From NCBI GenBank assembly GCA_024226315.1, contig JAAELT010000565.1:74305-121050 (forward strand): a stretch of 46,746 bases of DNA. The letters are read 5' to 3'. Under the pieces are notes generated by a model. The model searched no databases and was not told the DNA's origin. It was given only the letters and a program-made list of their open reading frames with translations. Each line of letters starts with the position of its first letter. Positions within the stretch are counted from its first letter, which is position 1. The translations under genes and the position numbers were made by a program. This document shows positions 34,653-42,686 of the stretch, one piece after another. This DNA comes from a bacterium. Its GTDB lineage: Bacteria > Acidobacteriota > Thermoanaerobaculia > Multivoradales > J023.

Positions 34653-35765
34653 TCAGAAGCGCCATTCCAGGTACAGCTCCCAGGTCTCGGTCGGTTGGCG
34701 GCCGAAGGTCGGGCTGCCCGCCACCGGGTTGTACTCCCCGGGACCCGAGCCGTCGAACAGGCTGCCGCGCACGGTGACCTCCAGGTCGTCGAAGAAGATC
34801 CGCCTCAGACCCAGGGTGAGAACGAAGCTGTCGTCTTCCAGGTTGTAGATCATGCTGCCGTTCAGGCTGGTGAGCTCGTCGAGCGTCAGGCCGCTGATCA
34901 CGGAAGCGTACTGGCGCGCCAGGAACCGGCGCGTCATACCGAGGGCGGCGAAGTCGTAGTCGTCCACGCCGGTGCCGCCCGACTCGTCCAGATAGTACTG
35001 GAGCGCCAGGTAGAGCTGCTGGCGAACCGGCCACGAGTAGTCGAAGCCGACTACCAGACGAAGGAAGTCCTCGCCCTCCTCCAGGTCGTGGTAGGCGCCT
35101 TCGGCCCACCAGCCGACACCCAGGTCGCCCTTGACGTCGAAGCCCAGAATCCGCTCGTCGCTGCGCGCGTCGTTGGCGATCAGCAGGCCAAGGTCGGCGC
35201 TGCCGGCGAGCGTCTCGCCGCGCACCAGCGCGATGGAGCCGCCGTCGGGGAACGCCAGCAGCCCGAGGACGCTGGAGGTCGACGACACGGCGTAGGATGC
35301 GCGCAACGTGTCCACGCCCTCCTTGACGATGTCGAAGTCGAGCGGCGAGTTCGAATCCACCAGGTCCACCGGGTTCCAGATCAGCGCCTGCCCGAAGTTG
35401 ATCGCCTGGCGCCCGAGCCGCAGGTCCCAGCGCCCGAGCGCGACGTCGAGGTAGGCGCGGTCGAGATCCACCTCGCCCGAGCCGAACGCGTCCTCCGTGG
35501 CTCCCCAGTTGCGCTGGCCGCGCACCGCCAGGTTGAGCGACAGGTGGTCTTGCAGATAGAGCGTCAGCTCCGGCCGCGCCCGTAGCTCCAAGTTGTACGT
35601 GTCCCTTTGGCCCCCCTCCGGGGGGACCTCTCCGGCGACCTCACTGAACACCGCCAGCCGGCTGCGGATCGAGCCCTTGAGGTCGTAGTCGACGGCGGCG
35701 CTCGGGCCGGAGGCCAGGAGGGCCGTGGCCAACATCCAGAGCCAGGCTGCGGTTTGCCGCTTCAT
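34653..35765 (-). CDS. Outer-membrane beta-barrel protein
   Basis: This 370-residue protein has signal peptide MKRQTAAWLWMLATALLASG, with cleavage near SAA|VDYD. The mature part is alternating amphipathic strands throughout and ends in the C-terminal aromatic signature LYLEWRF used by the BAM machinery. It resembles DUF1302-type barrels seen next to lipid-export genes. It lies directly upstream of an ABC-LolA-like set in one operon and overlaps yjjX by ATGA, so it could be the outer-membrane terminus of the same pathway. Pore or substrate is unknown. Confidence 0.85.
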   Translation of the reverse strand: MKRQTAAWLWMLATALLASGPSAAVDYDLKGSIRSRLAVFSEVAGEVPPEGGQRDTYNLELRARPELTLYLQDHLSLNLAVRGQRNWGATEDAFGSGEVDLDRAYLDVALGRWDLRLGRQAINFGQALIWNPVDLVDSNSPLDFDIVKEGVDTLRASYAVSSTSSVLGLLAFPDGGSIALVRGETLAGSADLGLLIANDARSDERILGFDVKGDLGVGWWAEGAYHDLEEGEDFLRLVVGFDYSWPVRQQLYLALQYYLDESGGTGVDDYDFAALGMTRRFLARQYASVISGLTLDELTSLNGSMIYNLEDDSFVLTLGLRRIFFDDLEVTVRGSLFDGSGPGEYNPVAGSPTFGRQPTETWELYLEWRF

Positions 35766-36292
35766 CCGTAGAGCCGGTCGTTCTTGAACGGTACGAAGGC
35801 CATGATCACCCCCTGCTCGTAGAGGGCCGCGCGGTCCACCACGTTGTCGGTGAGCAGACCGATCGCGCCGTCTTTCTGCTTGGAGTTCTCGCGTCCGAAC
35901 ACCACGTCGTCGGCGTGCCCCAGCTCCATGCCGCCCCGCACCATGTCCGCGACTTCCTCCGGCAGGAAGAACGTGGCGGTCTTCCCCTGCCCCTTCCGGT
36001 CGCTCGACATCACGACCACCCAGGCGAAGGCGGCCATTCCCAGGTCCGAGTCCTCGATTCCGCCTTCGATCCCGATCCAGAAGTCCGCGTCCGGAGCGGC
36101 CGCGCGCGCGGCCGCCGCGCGGTTGGCGGCCCCGCGCAGGGTCTCCGAGCTCGACGCCGGCTGGTCGGAGACGTCGGAGTCCACGCTCACGGCCCGCAGC
36201 TCGTGGGCCTGGCCGGGGAACATCCGCTGAAACCCCAGCTCGACGGCCCGGGCCTTGACCGGGTTGCGGGAGGCGACGAAGAGTCGTTTCAT
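35762..36292 (-). CDS. yjjX: Inosine/xanthosine triphosphatase (YjjX/DUF84)
   Basis: This 176-residue protein starts MKRLFVASRNPVKARAVELG. Family motifs are SDVSDQPASSSETLRGAANR, the core GIEGGIE, and FGRENSKQKDGAIGLLTDN. YjjX hydrolyses non-canonical ITP and XTP to the diphosphates, keeping damaged purines out of nucleic acid. Length and motifs are normal. It is the first gene of the minus-strand envelope operon and overlaps the barrel gene by 4 bp, which is an odd pairing of a housekeeping nucleotidase with an export system. A longer frame to 36454 overlaps the divergent gene and was rejected. Confidence 0.9.
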   Translation of the reverse strand: MKRLFVASRNPVKARAVELGFQRMFPGQAHELRAVSVDSDVSDQPASSSETLRGAANRAAAARAAAPDADFWIGIEGGIEDSDLGMAAFAWVVVMSSDRKGQGKTATFFLPEEVADMVRGGMELGHADDVVFGRENSKQKDGAIGLLTDNVVDRAALYEQGVIMAFVPFKNDRLYG

Positions 36293-36362
36293 GTCCGAGG
36301 CTATGTTAGCTGGCAGAGGCCGGGCGATGGTGGATCGGTCCGGTATCATCGCGGCCCCGACC

Positions 36363-37679
36363 ATGGTCCAGACACCCGGCAGAGCCAGGAAGGCCGTCTT
36401 CGTTGCGATGCTCGCCGTCGCGCTGATCGCGACCGTCGAGGTGTGCTCGATCATCGCCCTCTACTTCGTCGACGGCAAGCTCTACTCGCCGCGAGGAGCG
36501 GCGGCCAAGCGGCAGCTCATCCAGCGCCAGGCCGAGGCGCGCAGCAACGTGGTCGCCAATCTCGACGCGAAGCCACCGAGCCAGGGTTCGGCGAGCGCGG
36601 ACGAGGTGGTGCACCCGTATCTCGGTTACGTGCGCGAGCCGCCCGGAGAGGGCAAGAAGAAGATCGGCCCGCTCGGCTTCTTCGACACCCCCGTGCCGCC
36701 CGGTCCGGACGAGGCCCGGTTCACGATCGCGGTCTTCGGCGGCTCGCTGGCGAACCAGTTCGTGATCCGGCGCCGGTCGTTCATCGCGGCGCTCGAATCC
36801 TCGCCGCTTCTCGACGGCAAGGAGATCTGGGTGCGGAGCTTCGCCATGGGCGGCTACAAGCAGCCCCAGCAGGTCCTCGTGCTCAACTACCTGCTTGCTG
36901 TCGGCGAGAGCTTCGACCTGGTGGTGAACCTCGACGGCTTCAACGACGTCGTGCTGGGCGCCGAGGCGTACGCCAACCAGGGCATCTCGCCGCTCTATCC
37001 CAGGGAATGGCCGAACCGCGCCGCCGACCTGCCGGACGTCGAATCGCAGCGCCTGATCGGCGAGATTGCCCATCTCGAGCACCGGCGCGCGCGCAAGGCC
37101 GCTGCCTGGTGCGCGGCGCCGCCCTTGTCCGTCAGCCCCACGTGCCATTTGCTCTGGAGGTTGTCCAACAAGCGACTCGCCATGCGCGCCGACGCGTTGC
37201 GGGGAGCGTTGGCGACCCATCCGCGTCAACCCGAGTTCCTGACCCACGGACCCGCGGTGGACTACGCGGACGAAGCGGCACTGTTTCGCGAGCTCGCCGG
37301 GCTCTGGGGGCGCGGCTCGTTGCAGATGCACCGACTGTGCGAGGGGTCCGGAATCCCGTACCTGCACTTCCTGCAGCCGAACCAGTACGTCCCCGGCTCG
37401 AAGAAGCTCAGCCGCAAGGAGAAGCTGTTGGCGTTCGAGCCGGAGCATCGCTGGGGGCGGTTCGTGCCGGCGGGCTATCCGTACCTGGTCGAGGAAGGGC
37501 GCCGGCTTGCAGCCCAGGGCGTGAGCTTTCACGACATGCGGATGGTCTTCGCCGACGTCGAGGAGCCGGTCTACAGCGATCCGTGCTGCCACCTCAACCG
37601 GGCCGGCAACGATCTGCTGGCGCGGGCGATGGCGCGCATCGTCGTCGGCGAGCTCGAAGGCAGAGACGCTTCGCATTGA
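36363..37679 (+). CDS. Membrane-anchored SGNH/GDSL-like hydrolase
   Basis: The chosen ATG at 36363 gives 438 residues with one N-terminal membrane helix (about 11-35, VFVAMLAVALIATVEVCSII) and a large extracytoplasmic part. SGNH positions are visible: Ser128 in FGGSLANQF (block I, GGS instead of GDS), Gly in FAMGGYKQPQQ (block II), Asn194 in LDGFNDV (block III), and Asp406...His410 in SDPCCHLN (block V, DxxxH rather than DxxH). The likely activity is de-acylation or acyl transfer on an envelope glycan. In-frame ATGs at 36327 and 36255 are possible starts; the latter would overlap divergent yjjX. It has five or more cysteines, unusual for a periplasmic enzyme here. Confidence 0.78.
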   Translation: MVQTPGRARKAVFVAMLAVALIATVEVCSIIALYFVDGKLYSPRGAAAKRQLIQRQAEARSNVVANLDAKPPSQGSASADEVVHPYLGYVREPPGEGKKKIGPLGFFDTPVPPGPDEARFTIAVFGGSLANQFVIRRRSFIAALESSPLLDGKEIWVRSFAMGGYKQPQQVLVLNYLLAVGESFDLVVNLDGFNDVVLGAEAYANQGISPLYPREWPNRAADLPDVESQRLIGEIAHLEHRRARKAAAWCAAPPLSVSPTCHLLWRLSNKRLAMRADALRGALATHPRQPEFLTHGPAVDYADEAALFRELAGLWGRGSLQMHRLCEGSGIPYLHFLQPNQYVPGSKKLSRKEKLLAFEPEHRWGRFVPAGYPYLVEEGRRLAAQGVSFHDMRMVFADVEEPVYSDPCCHLNRAGNDLLARAMARIVVGELEGRDASH

Positions 37680-37704
37680 GGGTTGCGGCGACCGTTGGCG
37701 CACT

Positions 37705-37739
37705 ACACTGTGAAACCCGGAACACTGTGAATACCCGGA
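37705..37739 (+). repeat. 17/18-bp tandem direct repeat upstream of small membrane gene
   Basis: acactgtgaa-acccgga (37705-37721) is followed at once by acactgtgaatacccgga (37722-37739), differing by one inserted base. It lies 45 bp before the next start codon, so it may be a paired binding site, or only a local duplication. Confidence 0.5.
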
Positions 37740-37783
37740 CGCCGCGAACCGCGGCTCTCATCTGAACCCGAGAAGGAGACGGC

Positions 37784-38212
37784 ATGGCTTCTGAGACTGC
37801 ACCCCGTGGATTCTGGATCGTCAGCGGATTGTTCCTGGTGTGGAACCTGCTGGGCGTCATGGCCTACCTGATGCAGGTCACCATGAGCGAGGAGGCCCTG
37901 GCGGCCTTGCCCGAAGCGCAGCGCGACCTCTACTCGAACACCCCCGCCTGGGCCACCGGCGCCTTCGCCATCGCTGTCTTCGCCGGCACCCTCGGATGTG
38001 TGTTCCTGCTGCTTCGGAAATCCTGGGCGATCCCCACCCTGGTCCTCTCGCTCGTGGGCATCCTCGTGCAGATGTTCCACGTCTTCGCCCTCAGCCCTGC
38101 CCTCGAAGTCCTGGGCGCGAGCGGTCTGGTGATGCCGCTTCTGGTCACGGCGGGAGCGGTCTTCCTGATCTGGTACGCGCGCCGGGCGAGAAGCAGAGGC
38201 TGGATCGGCTGA
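37784..38212 (+). CDS. Four-helix small membrane protein
   Basis: This 142-residue protein starts MASETAPRGFWIVSGLFLVW behind a gaaggag site. Four hydrophobic segments lie at about 10-32, 58-80, 84-105 and 113-133, with a basic C-terminus ending ARRARSRGWIG. Similar small proteins are often labelled as putative sugar transporters on weak evidence, and I do not assign a function. Its last codons, with the stop, lie inside a 26-bp sequence that recurs after the next gene at 42189-42214. Confidence 0.78.
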   Translation: MASETAPRGFWIVSGLFLVWNLLGVMAYLMQVTMSEEALAALPEAQRDLYSNTPAWATGAFAIAVFAGTLGCVFLLLRKSWAIPTLVLSLVGILVQMFHVFALSPALEVLGASGLVMPLLVTAGAVFLIWYARRARSRGWIG

Positions 38213-38213
38213 G
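38188..38213 (+). repeat. 26-bp direct repeat, left copy
   Basis: gagaagcagaggctggatcg plus gctgag matches 42189-42214 at 24 of 26 positions in the same orientation. It covers the 3' end of the small membrane protein gene. The pair brackets the 1295-residue ORF almost exactly. Confidence 0.75.
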
Positions 38214-38302
38214 CCTTCGACGGGTGGTTCTACGCGCCGAACTTTATCCTGCCATCTCTTCGGATAGTCGGCGGGCCGCAAAGCGCGGATAATTCGGAGG
38301 CC

Positions 38303-41300
38303 ATGAGTCGGCGAAGATCCAGGGGGAAGAAAGACCGCTCGCTAGACCCGGTTGCCGTGCTCGAAAGGCGGATCGAGGTCCGGCCGGAGGAGCTCTTCGA
38401 CCTGATCCACCGAGTGAATCCCACCGGCCGCGAGCTGTCCCGGCGTGAGGAAGCCCGCCGCTACGCGCAGAAGTCCCGTCTCCAGAGCCTCCTGATCCGC
38501 CGCTTCGGCGAGGAGCACGTGCGGATCGAGAGGGGCGAGCAGGAGGGCGTCGTCAGCCTCGGCCACCGCTCGGGAGCCCGGGATGCCTGCCACGCGGTGC
38601 TGGCGGATCTCGAGCCGGACGCCCGCTCCTGGGTCCAGCGCCGGCTCGATCTCGAGGCGTCGCCGGCCGAGACGCGGCAGGATCGCCTGCCTGCCGAGGG
38701 CTTGCCGGGCGCCGGGTCCGTGGCCGTGGAGGACCAGATCACCGAGGCGTCCGAGCTGCTGCGGCTCGGCCTTCGAGCGGTCGAGGAATTCGATTACGAG
38801 GCCGCCGAGGAGCATCTGAAGCTGGCCGTCGAGCACGGCGGCGGCGTGGCGGCCACGCTGGCCCTGCTCGATCTGTGGGTCGGCACCCTGGGAATGGACC
38901 GGCGGGCGCTACGGGCGGAGCCGCGTCTGGGCGCCGAGGCGAAGGCGCATTCCGGGGTCCGGGCGTTTCTGGCTCTCGCCGCGGCTCGGCTCGGCGAGGT
39001 CGAGCGAGCCCTCGAGCTCGCCACCGGGATCGCCGGGCCACGGGCCGCCGAGGTCCATGCGGCCCTGGCGGCGCGGGCGATCCGGGACCGGGATCCGGAA
39101 GCGGCCGGCCGCCGCCTCGACGCGGTCCGCGAGCACGATCCGACCCATCCGCGGATCCAGGGCCTGGCGGACGAGCTCGCGGCGCTCACCGCCGAGAGCC
39201 AGCGCCCCGCCGAGGAGGCGCTCGAGCAGCGCTTTCAGGACGAGGGATTCCTGGCGGCCGAGGCCGACGCGCGGGCGCTCCTCGCCCGCTGGCCCGAGAG
39301 CCAGGTGGCGCGCCGGATCCTGCGCCGGGTGGCTACGCACCGGCACGAAGAAGAGCTCGCGCGGCATCTCGAGCTGGGCGAGCAGGCGCTCGCGGAGGGG
39401 CGATTCCACGAGGCGGCGCAGCGCTTCCAGGCGGCGCTCGACGAGGGCAGCGACCGGTCCGATCTGCCGGCTCTCATCGAGCGGTCGCGGCGGCGGGAAC
39501 GGCGCGAGCGGGAGGCGGCGCGGGTCGCGTCCGCCGTCGATCGTTTCGCCGCGGACGATCTCCGGGGCGCTCTGCTCGGTTATCTGTCCCTCCCCGAGAC
39601 CTTGCGCGCACGGGTTGCCGGGCGCGTCGACCACCGTGCTCTCGCCAGGCTCGAGCAGCTCGGGGCACCGCGCGGCGGGGCCAAGGCGCAGGCGGCGGTC
39701 GCGGCGGTGCTGGCCCTCGAGCAGGCGGTCGACGAGCTGCGCGGCGGTCGGGCGCGGGACGCCCTGGATGCGCTGTCGCCGCACCGCGATACGCTCGCCG
39801 GCGTCGAGGAGGCGCGCGAGTGCCTGGGGCAAGCCCGAGCACGGGTGGCGGCCGAGCGCCGCGGGCGGGCCCACGAGGCTCTCGCGGCGGCCCGGGAGGC
39901 GGCCACCCGCAGCCCCAAGCGCGCGAAGACGCTGCTCGAGGACATCGACCTCGACGATCTCGATGGCCGCGACCGGACCGACGCCGAGGATCTCCTGGCG
40001 CGCATCCGGCGCTCGGAGGAGGTGCGGCGGCTCGAGCGCGAGGTCGAAGGCCACATCGATGCGCGGGACTTCCTGGGTGCCCTCGACCGCGCACGCCAGC
40101 TGGTCGAGCTGGGCGCGGAGCCCGCCGAGCGGGCGCGCTGGCAGCGCCGTGTCGACGAGCTTCGCGGCCAGGTCCGCGACACCTGGCAGATCGAGGTCTC
40201 CGATCTCGAGGCGCCGCTCGAAGATCTGCGGGACTTCGACCCGGACTGCTTCGTCGACGCGCCGAGAACCTGGCTCGACGACGAGGGCGGGCGGCTGGTG
40301 CTGGCCAGCGCCTGGGGTGATCGGCTGTTCGTCCGCGTCGTCGACCTCGACCTCCGCAGGGTCGTCGCCAGCGTCTCGCTACGCGCCCCGGAGTCGCTCG
40401 GCCGGACGCTCGCGACCTGTCTCGACGGCGATCGGCTGCGCATCGCCGGCGCGAAAGGCGGCATTCTCGAGCTCGACACCGGCAGCTGGGAGGTGCGGAG
40501 CTGGCGCCTGCTCGGCGAGCTCCTGCCGTCGGGATCGATGGTCGAGAGCTCGACCTTGCTCCCCGGGGGCCGCTATCTCTGGCTCCAGGTGCGGACGGCA
40601 CCCTCTCAGTGGCAGACCTGGGTCGTCGACCTGCGGGCCTGGCGCGTGAATCGCAAGCTGCCGGCGGCGTCGCTGACGCTGGCGATCGTCGGGCCGGGCG
40701 AGCCCCGGGTCGTGCTCTCGGGCTTCAAAATCGATGCCCGACTCTACTCGGCCCGCGGCACGGCCGAGAGCAGCGAGCCCTTGATGGGCCGATACATCGA
40801 CGCCGCCGCCGTCAGTCCGGGCGGCGGGCGGCTGCTGCTCGGCTTCAGCCGACCCGAGGAGAAGGACGAGATCGAGGCAGCCGGAGCCAGGCTGTACATC
40901 GAGAACCTGGAGCAGGAAGAAGACGACGCCAGCCTGATGCTGGTGCTGGCCGAAGAGTCCCAGGGCGGCGGGGGCTTCGAGCCCGTCTCGGGGCTCGATC
41001 CCGGTGACGTGTCGCCGGAGGGGGCGGTCTTCGCTACTTCCCTCGACCATGGCCTCAGCTACGCCCTGGTACTGTCCGGCGAAGGCGAGCGAGAGCTCCT
41101 GACCCTGGCGGCCCCGGAGGAGACCATCGATCAGCTCCATCGCGTCGAGGTGCCCTACAACTCGGTGCTGGTCCAGGACCGGCGGTCCCGGCACGTCGTC
41201 GCCCTGACGGCCGGCGCCGACCTGCTCGAGATCCTGCCGCTCGACAACGCCCGGCCGCGGGTCGCCGCGGTCGACGAGCCGAGATCGTTCGAGGACCGCA

Positions 41301-42190
41301 CTCTGCCGCACCTCGGTTATCCCTTCCTGTGCGGCCACCCCACCGGCTCGACCCACGCCGCGGTGCTGGCGCTGCTCGCCATGTGGAGTGAGCAGTCCGC
41401 CGACGAGCTCCGCCAGATGATCGGGACGCTGGAAAGGAATGCCGCCGGCGACGCCGATGCCCTGGTGCGTCTATGTCTGGCTCTGGGCCGGCGGGAAGGT
41501 CTCCTCGATGACAGGGACCGGCTCGTCCGCAGGGTGGCAAAGAATCATCCCGGCCACGCCGGCGCCGCCCTGCTGATGGCCGAGCTGGAGGCCCGCGAGG
41601 GCAGGTGGCCGGAGGTCGAGCGTCTGCTCGCCGGCGCCGACCCGCAGGATCTCGAAGACGACGACGGCCGGGCGAGCCACTTCCTGCATCTGCTCGGCAT
41701 CGCGCACCTGCGCGCCGGCCGGCGCGAGCAGGCGCTCGCGACCTTCGAGCGGGCCGCGGCGTTCGAGCGCAGCGATTGCCGGCTGCAGCGCCTGATCGAT
41801 CTGACGCGGCCGATGTCGGATCCTCCCGAGCCGCACGAATGGAGCTCCGATCAGCCCCTGGTCCGCCAGATCCTCGGAGTGATCCTGGTCGCCGACCGGG
41901 CGCTCGCCGAGGGCGACGCGGCGGCCGCCCTGGCCGCCCTGGACCGCCCGCCGGTGTGGCACGCCGCCGAGGTCCAGAGCGCCGCGCGTCTCGCCGCCGC
42001 CTATCTGCAGACCACCACCTCGAACGCGGGCGAACGATTCCGCAAGCGCCTCGCCCTGGCCTTCTACCGGCACCTCTATCGGGGGCGGGAACGCGCCTTC
42101 AGAGAGATGCTCTTCCCCGGCGTGACCTGGGACGATGCCAGGCTGGCCGAGGTCGATGAGAGCGCCGGCGCGTGGTTGGGAGATTCATGA
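38303..42190 (+). CDS. Large unrecognised cytosolic protein with TPR-like and propeller-like regions
   Basis: This 1295-residue protein starts MSRRRSRGKKDRSLDPVAVL. It has no signal peptide or membrane helix. A basic N-terminal segment (1-110) has an unassigned motif, RPEELFDLIHRVNPTGRELS. Residues about 145-620 are alanine/arginine/glutamate-rich helical repeats, TPR-like or coiled coil. About 630-1010 is beta-rich with repeated short strands (LVLASAWGDRLFVRVVDLD, RYLWLQVRTAPSQWQTWVVD) suggesting a beta-propeller. About 1030-1290 is TPR-like again. Together these suggest a scaffold. No catalytic motif is seen. The ORF is bracketed by a 26-bp direct repeat and followed by a repeat-rich tract, so it may have arrived as a cassette. 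Strong GC bias in third positions supports it being coding. Confidence 0.8.
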   Translation: MSRRRSRGKKDRSLDPVAVLERRIEVRPEELFDLIHRVNPTGRELSRREEARRYAQKSRLQSLLIRRFGEEHVRIERGEQEGVVSLGHRSGARDACHAVLADLEPDARSWVQRRLDLEASPAETRQDRLPAEGLPGAGSVAVEDQITEASELLRLGLRAVEEFDYEAAEEHLKLAVEHGGGVAATLALLDLWVGTLGMDRRALRAEPRLGAEAKAHSGVRAFLALAAARLGEVERALELATGIAGPRAAEVHAALAARAIRDRDPEAAGRRLDAVREHDPTHPRIQGLADELAALTAESQRPAEEALEQRFQDEGFLAAEADARALLARWPESQVARRILRRVATHRHEEELARHLELGEQALAEGRFHEAAQRFQAALDEGSDRSDLPALIERSRRRERREREAARVASAVDRFAADDLRGALLGYLSLPETLRARVAGRVDHRALARLEQLGAPRGGAKAQAAVAAVLALEQAVDELRGGRARDALDALSPHRDTLAGVEEARECLGQARARVAAERRGRAHEALAAAREAATRSPKRAKTLLEDIDLDDLDGRDRTDAEDLLARIRRSEEVRRLEREVEGHIDARDFLGALDRARQLVELGAEPAERARWQRRVDELRGQVRDTWQIEVSDLEAPLEDLRDFDPDCFVDAPRTWLDDEGGRLVLASAWGDRLFVRVVDLDLRRVVASVSLRAPESLGRTLATCLDGDRLRIAGAKGGILELDTGSWEVRSWRLLGELLPSGSMVESSTLLPGGRYLWLQVRTAPSQWQTWVVDLRAWRVNRKLPAASLTLAIVGPGEPRVVLSGFKIDARLYSARGTAESSEPLMGRYIDAAAVSPGGGRLLLGFSRPEEKDEIEAAGARLYIENLEQEEDDASLMLVLAEESQGGGGFEPVSGLDPGDVSPEGAVFATSLDHGLSYALVLSGEGERELLTLAAPEETIDQLHRVEVPYNSVLVQDRRSRHVVALTAGADLLEILPLDNARPRVAAVDEPRSFEDRTLPHLGYPFLCGHPTGSTHAAVLALLAMWSEQSADELRQMIGTLERNAAGDADALVRLCLALGRREGLLDDRDRLVRRVAKNHPGHAGAALLMAELEAREGRWPEVERLLAGADPQDLEDDDGRASHFLHLLGIAHLRAGRREQALATFERAAAFERSDCRLQRLIDLTRPMSDPPEPHEWSSDQPLVRQILGVILVADRALAEGDAAAALAALDRPPVWHAAEVQSAARLAAAYLQTTTSNAGERFRKRLALAFYRHLYRGRERAFREMLFPGVTWDDARLAEVDESAGAWLGDS

Positions 42191-42214
42191 GGAGCAGGGG
42201 CTGGATCGGCTGAG
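42189..42214 (+). repeat. 26-bp direct repeat, right copy
   Basis: gaggagcaggggctggatcg plus gctgag is a 24/26 match to 38188-38213. It begins inside the stop codon of the 1295-residue ORF. Sequence on either side of the two copies is unrelated. Confidence 0.75.
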
Positions 42215-42270
42215 ACGTGCAGTGACCAATCTTAATGGCAAGTCTCTATGTCTACCGGGGCCTGTCGGTT

Positions 42271-42297
42271 CGCGCGCGCAAAAAAAATGCGCGCGCG
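42271..42297 (+). terminator. GC-alternating hairpin with A7 loop
   Basis: A 10-bp stem cgcgcgcgca/tgcgcgcgcg encloses seven A residues, 80 bp after the large ORF. Its strength suggests a terminator, but it lacks a T-tract. The alternating CG stem is also Z-DNA-prone. Two more CG-alternating runs follow at 42311-42322 and 42400-42409. Confidence 0.55.
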
Positions 42298-42415
42298 CGA
42301 TCTGGAAATGCGCGCGCGCGCGGACCCGGAGCAGAGATTCTCGGCCTGCGGCTGAAGATTTATGCCTTGGGCGCCTTTTCGACCCGGCGAGTCCGGTCGG
42401 CGCGCGCGCAAGTTG

Positions 42416-42598
42416 GTTTTCGGGCGTGTCTAGCTCACGGTTCGAGCGTCTCGAACCGCGAGCTCGTTGAACTAGCTCCCGATTTGGGCGTCGTAAATCG
42501 CGAGCTCGTTGAACTAGCTCCCGATTTGAGCGTCGTAAATCGCGAGCTAGTTCAGCCAGCTGACGATTTGTGAGTCGCAAATCGTCAGCTAGTTGGAG
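42416..42598 (+). repeat. 42-bp tandem hairpin array
   Basis: Units start at 42416 (diverged), 42458, 42500 and 42542, with a partial unit from 42584. The period is exactly 42 bp. Units 42458 and 42500 differ at one base; the outer ones are diverged. Each unit folds into a hairpin such as agctgacgatttg/caaatcgtcagct (perfect 13-bp stem in the last unit) or cggttcgag/ctcgaaccg (first unit). Stem changes in one arm are matched in the other. Both strands are open through the array, but the reading frames look like by-products of a 42-bp (14-codon) period. No gene lies between 42191 and 42686. Confidence 0.85.
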
Positions 42599-42686
42599 AT
42601 TGGCTCGGTTCTGGTCGCTCGAATCGGGCAGTTTTGCGCCCGGACCGCGGTTCTGGCAGAGGAAATTGTACTAATCCGCTCTTGGA

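Noticed and set aside
42235..42573. 112-residue open frame containing NRELVELAPDL repeats
   Set aside because: The peptide repeats come from the 42-bp period being a multiple of three. The minus strand is equally open, no ribosome site is evident, and hairpin pairing explains the conservation better than coding.
42416..42598. Possible CRISPR array
   Set aside because: Units are contiguous with no unique spacers and there are no cas genes in the window.
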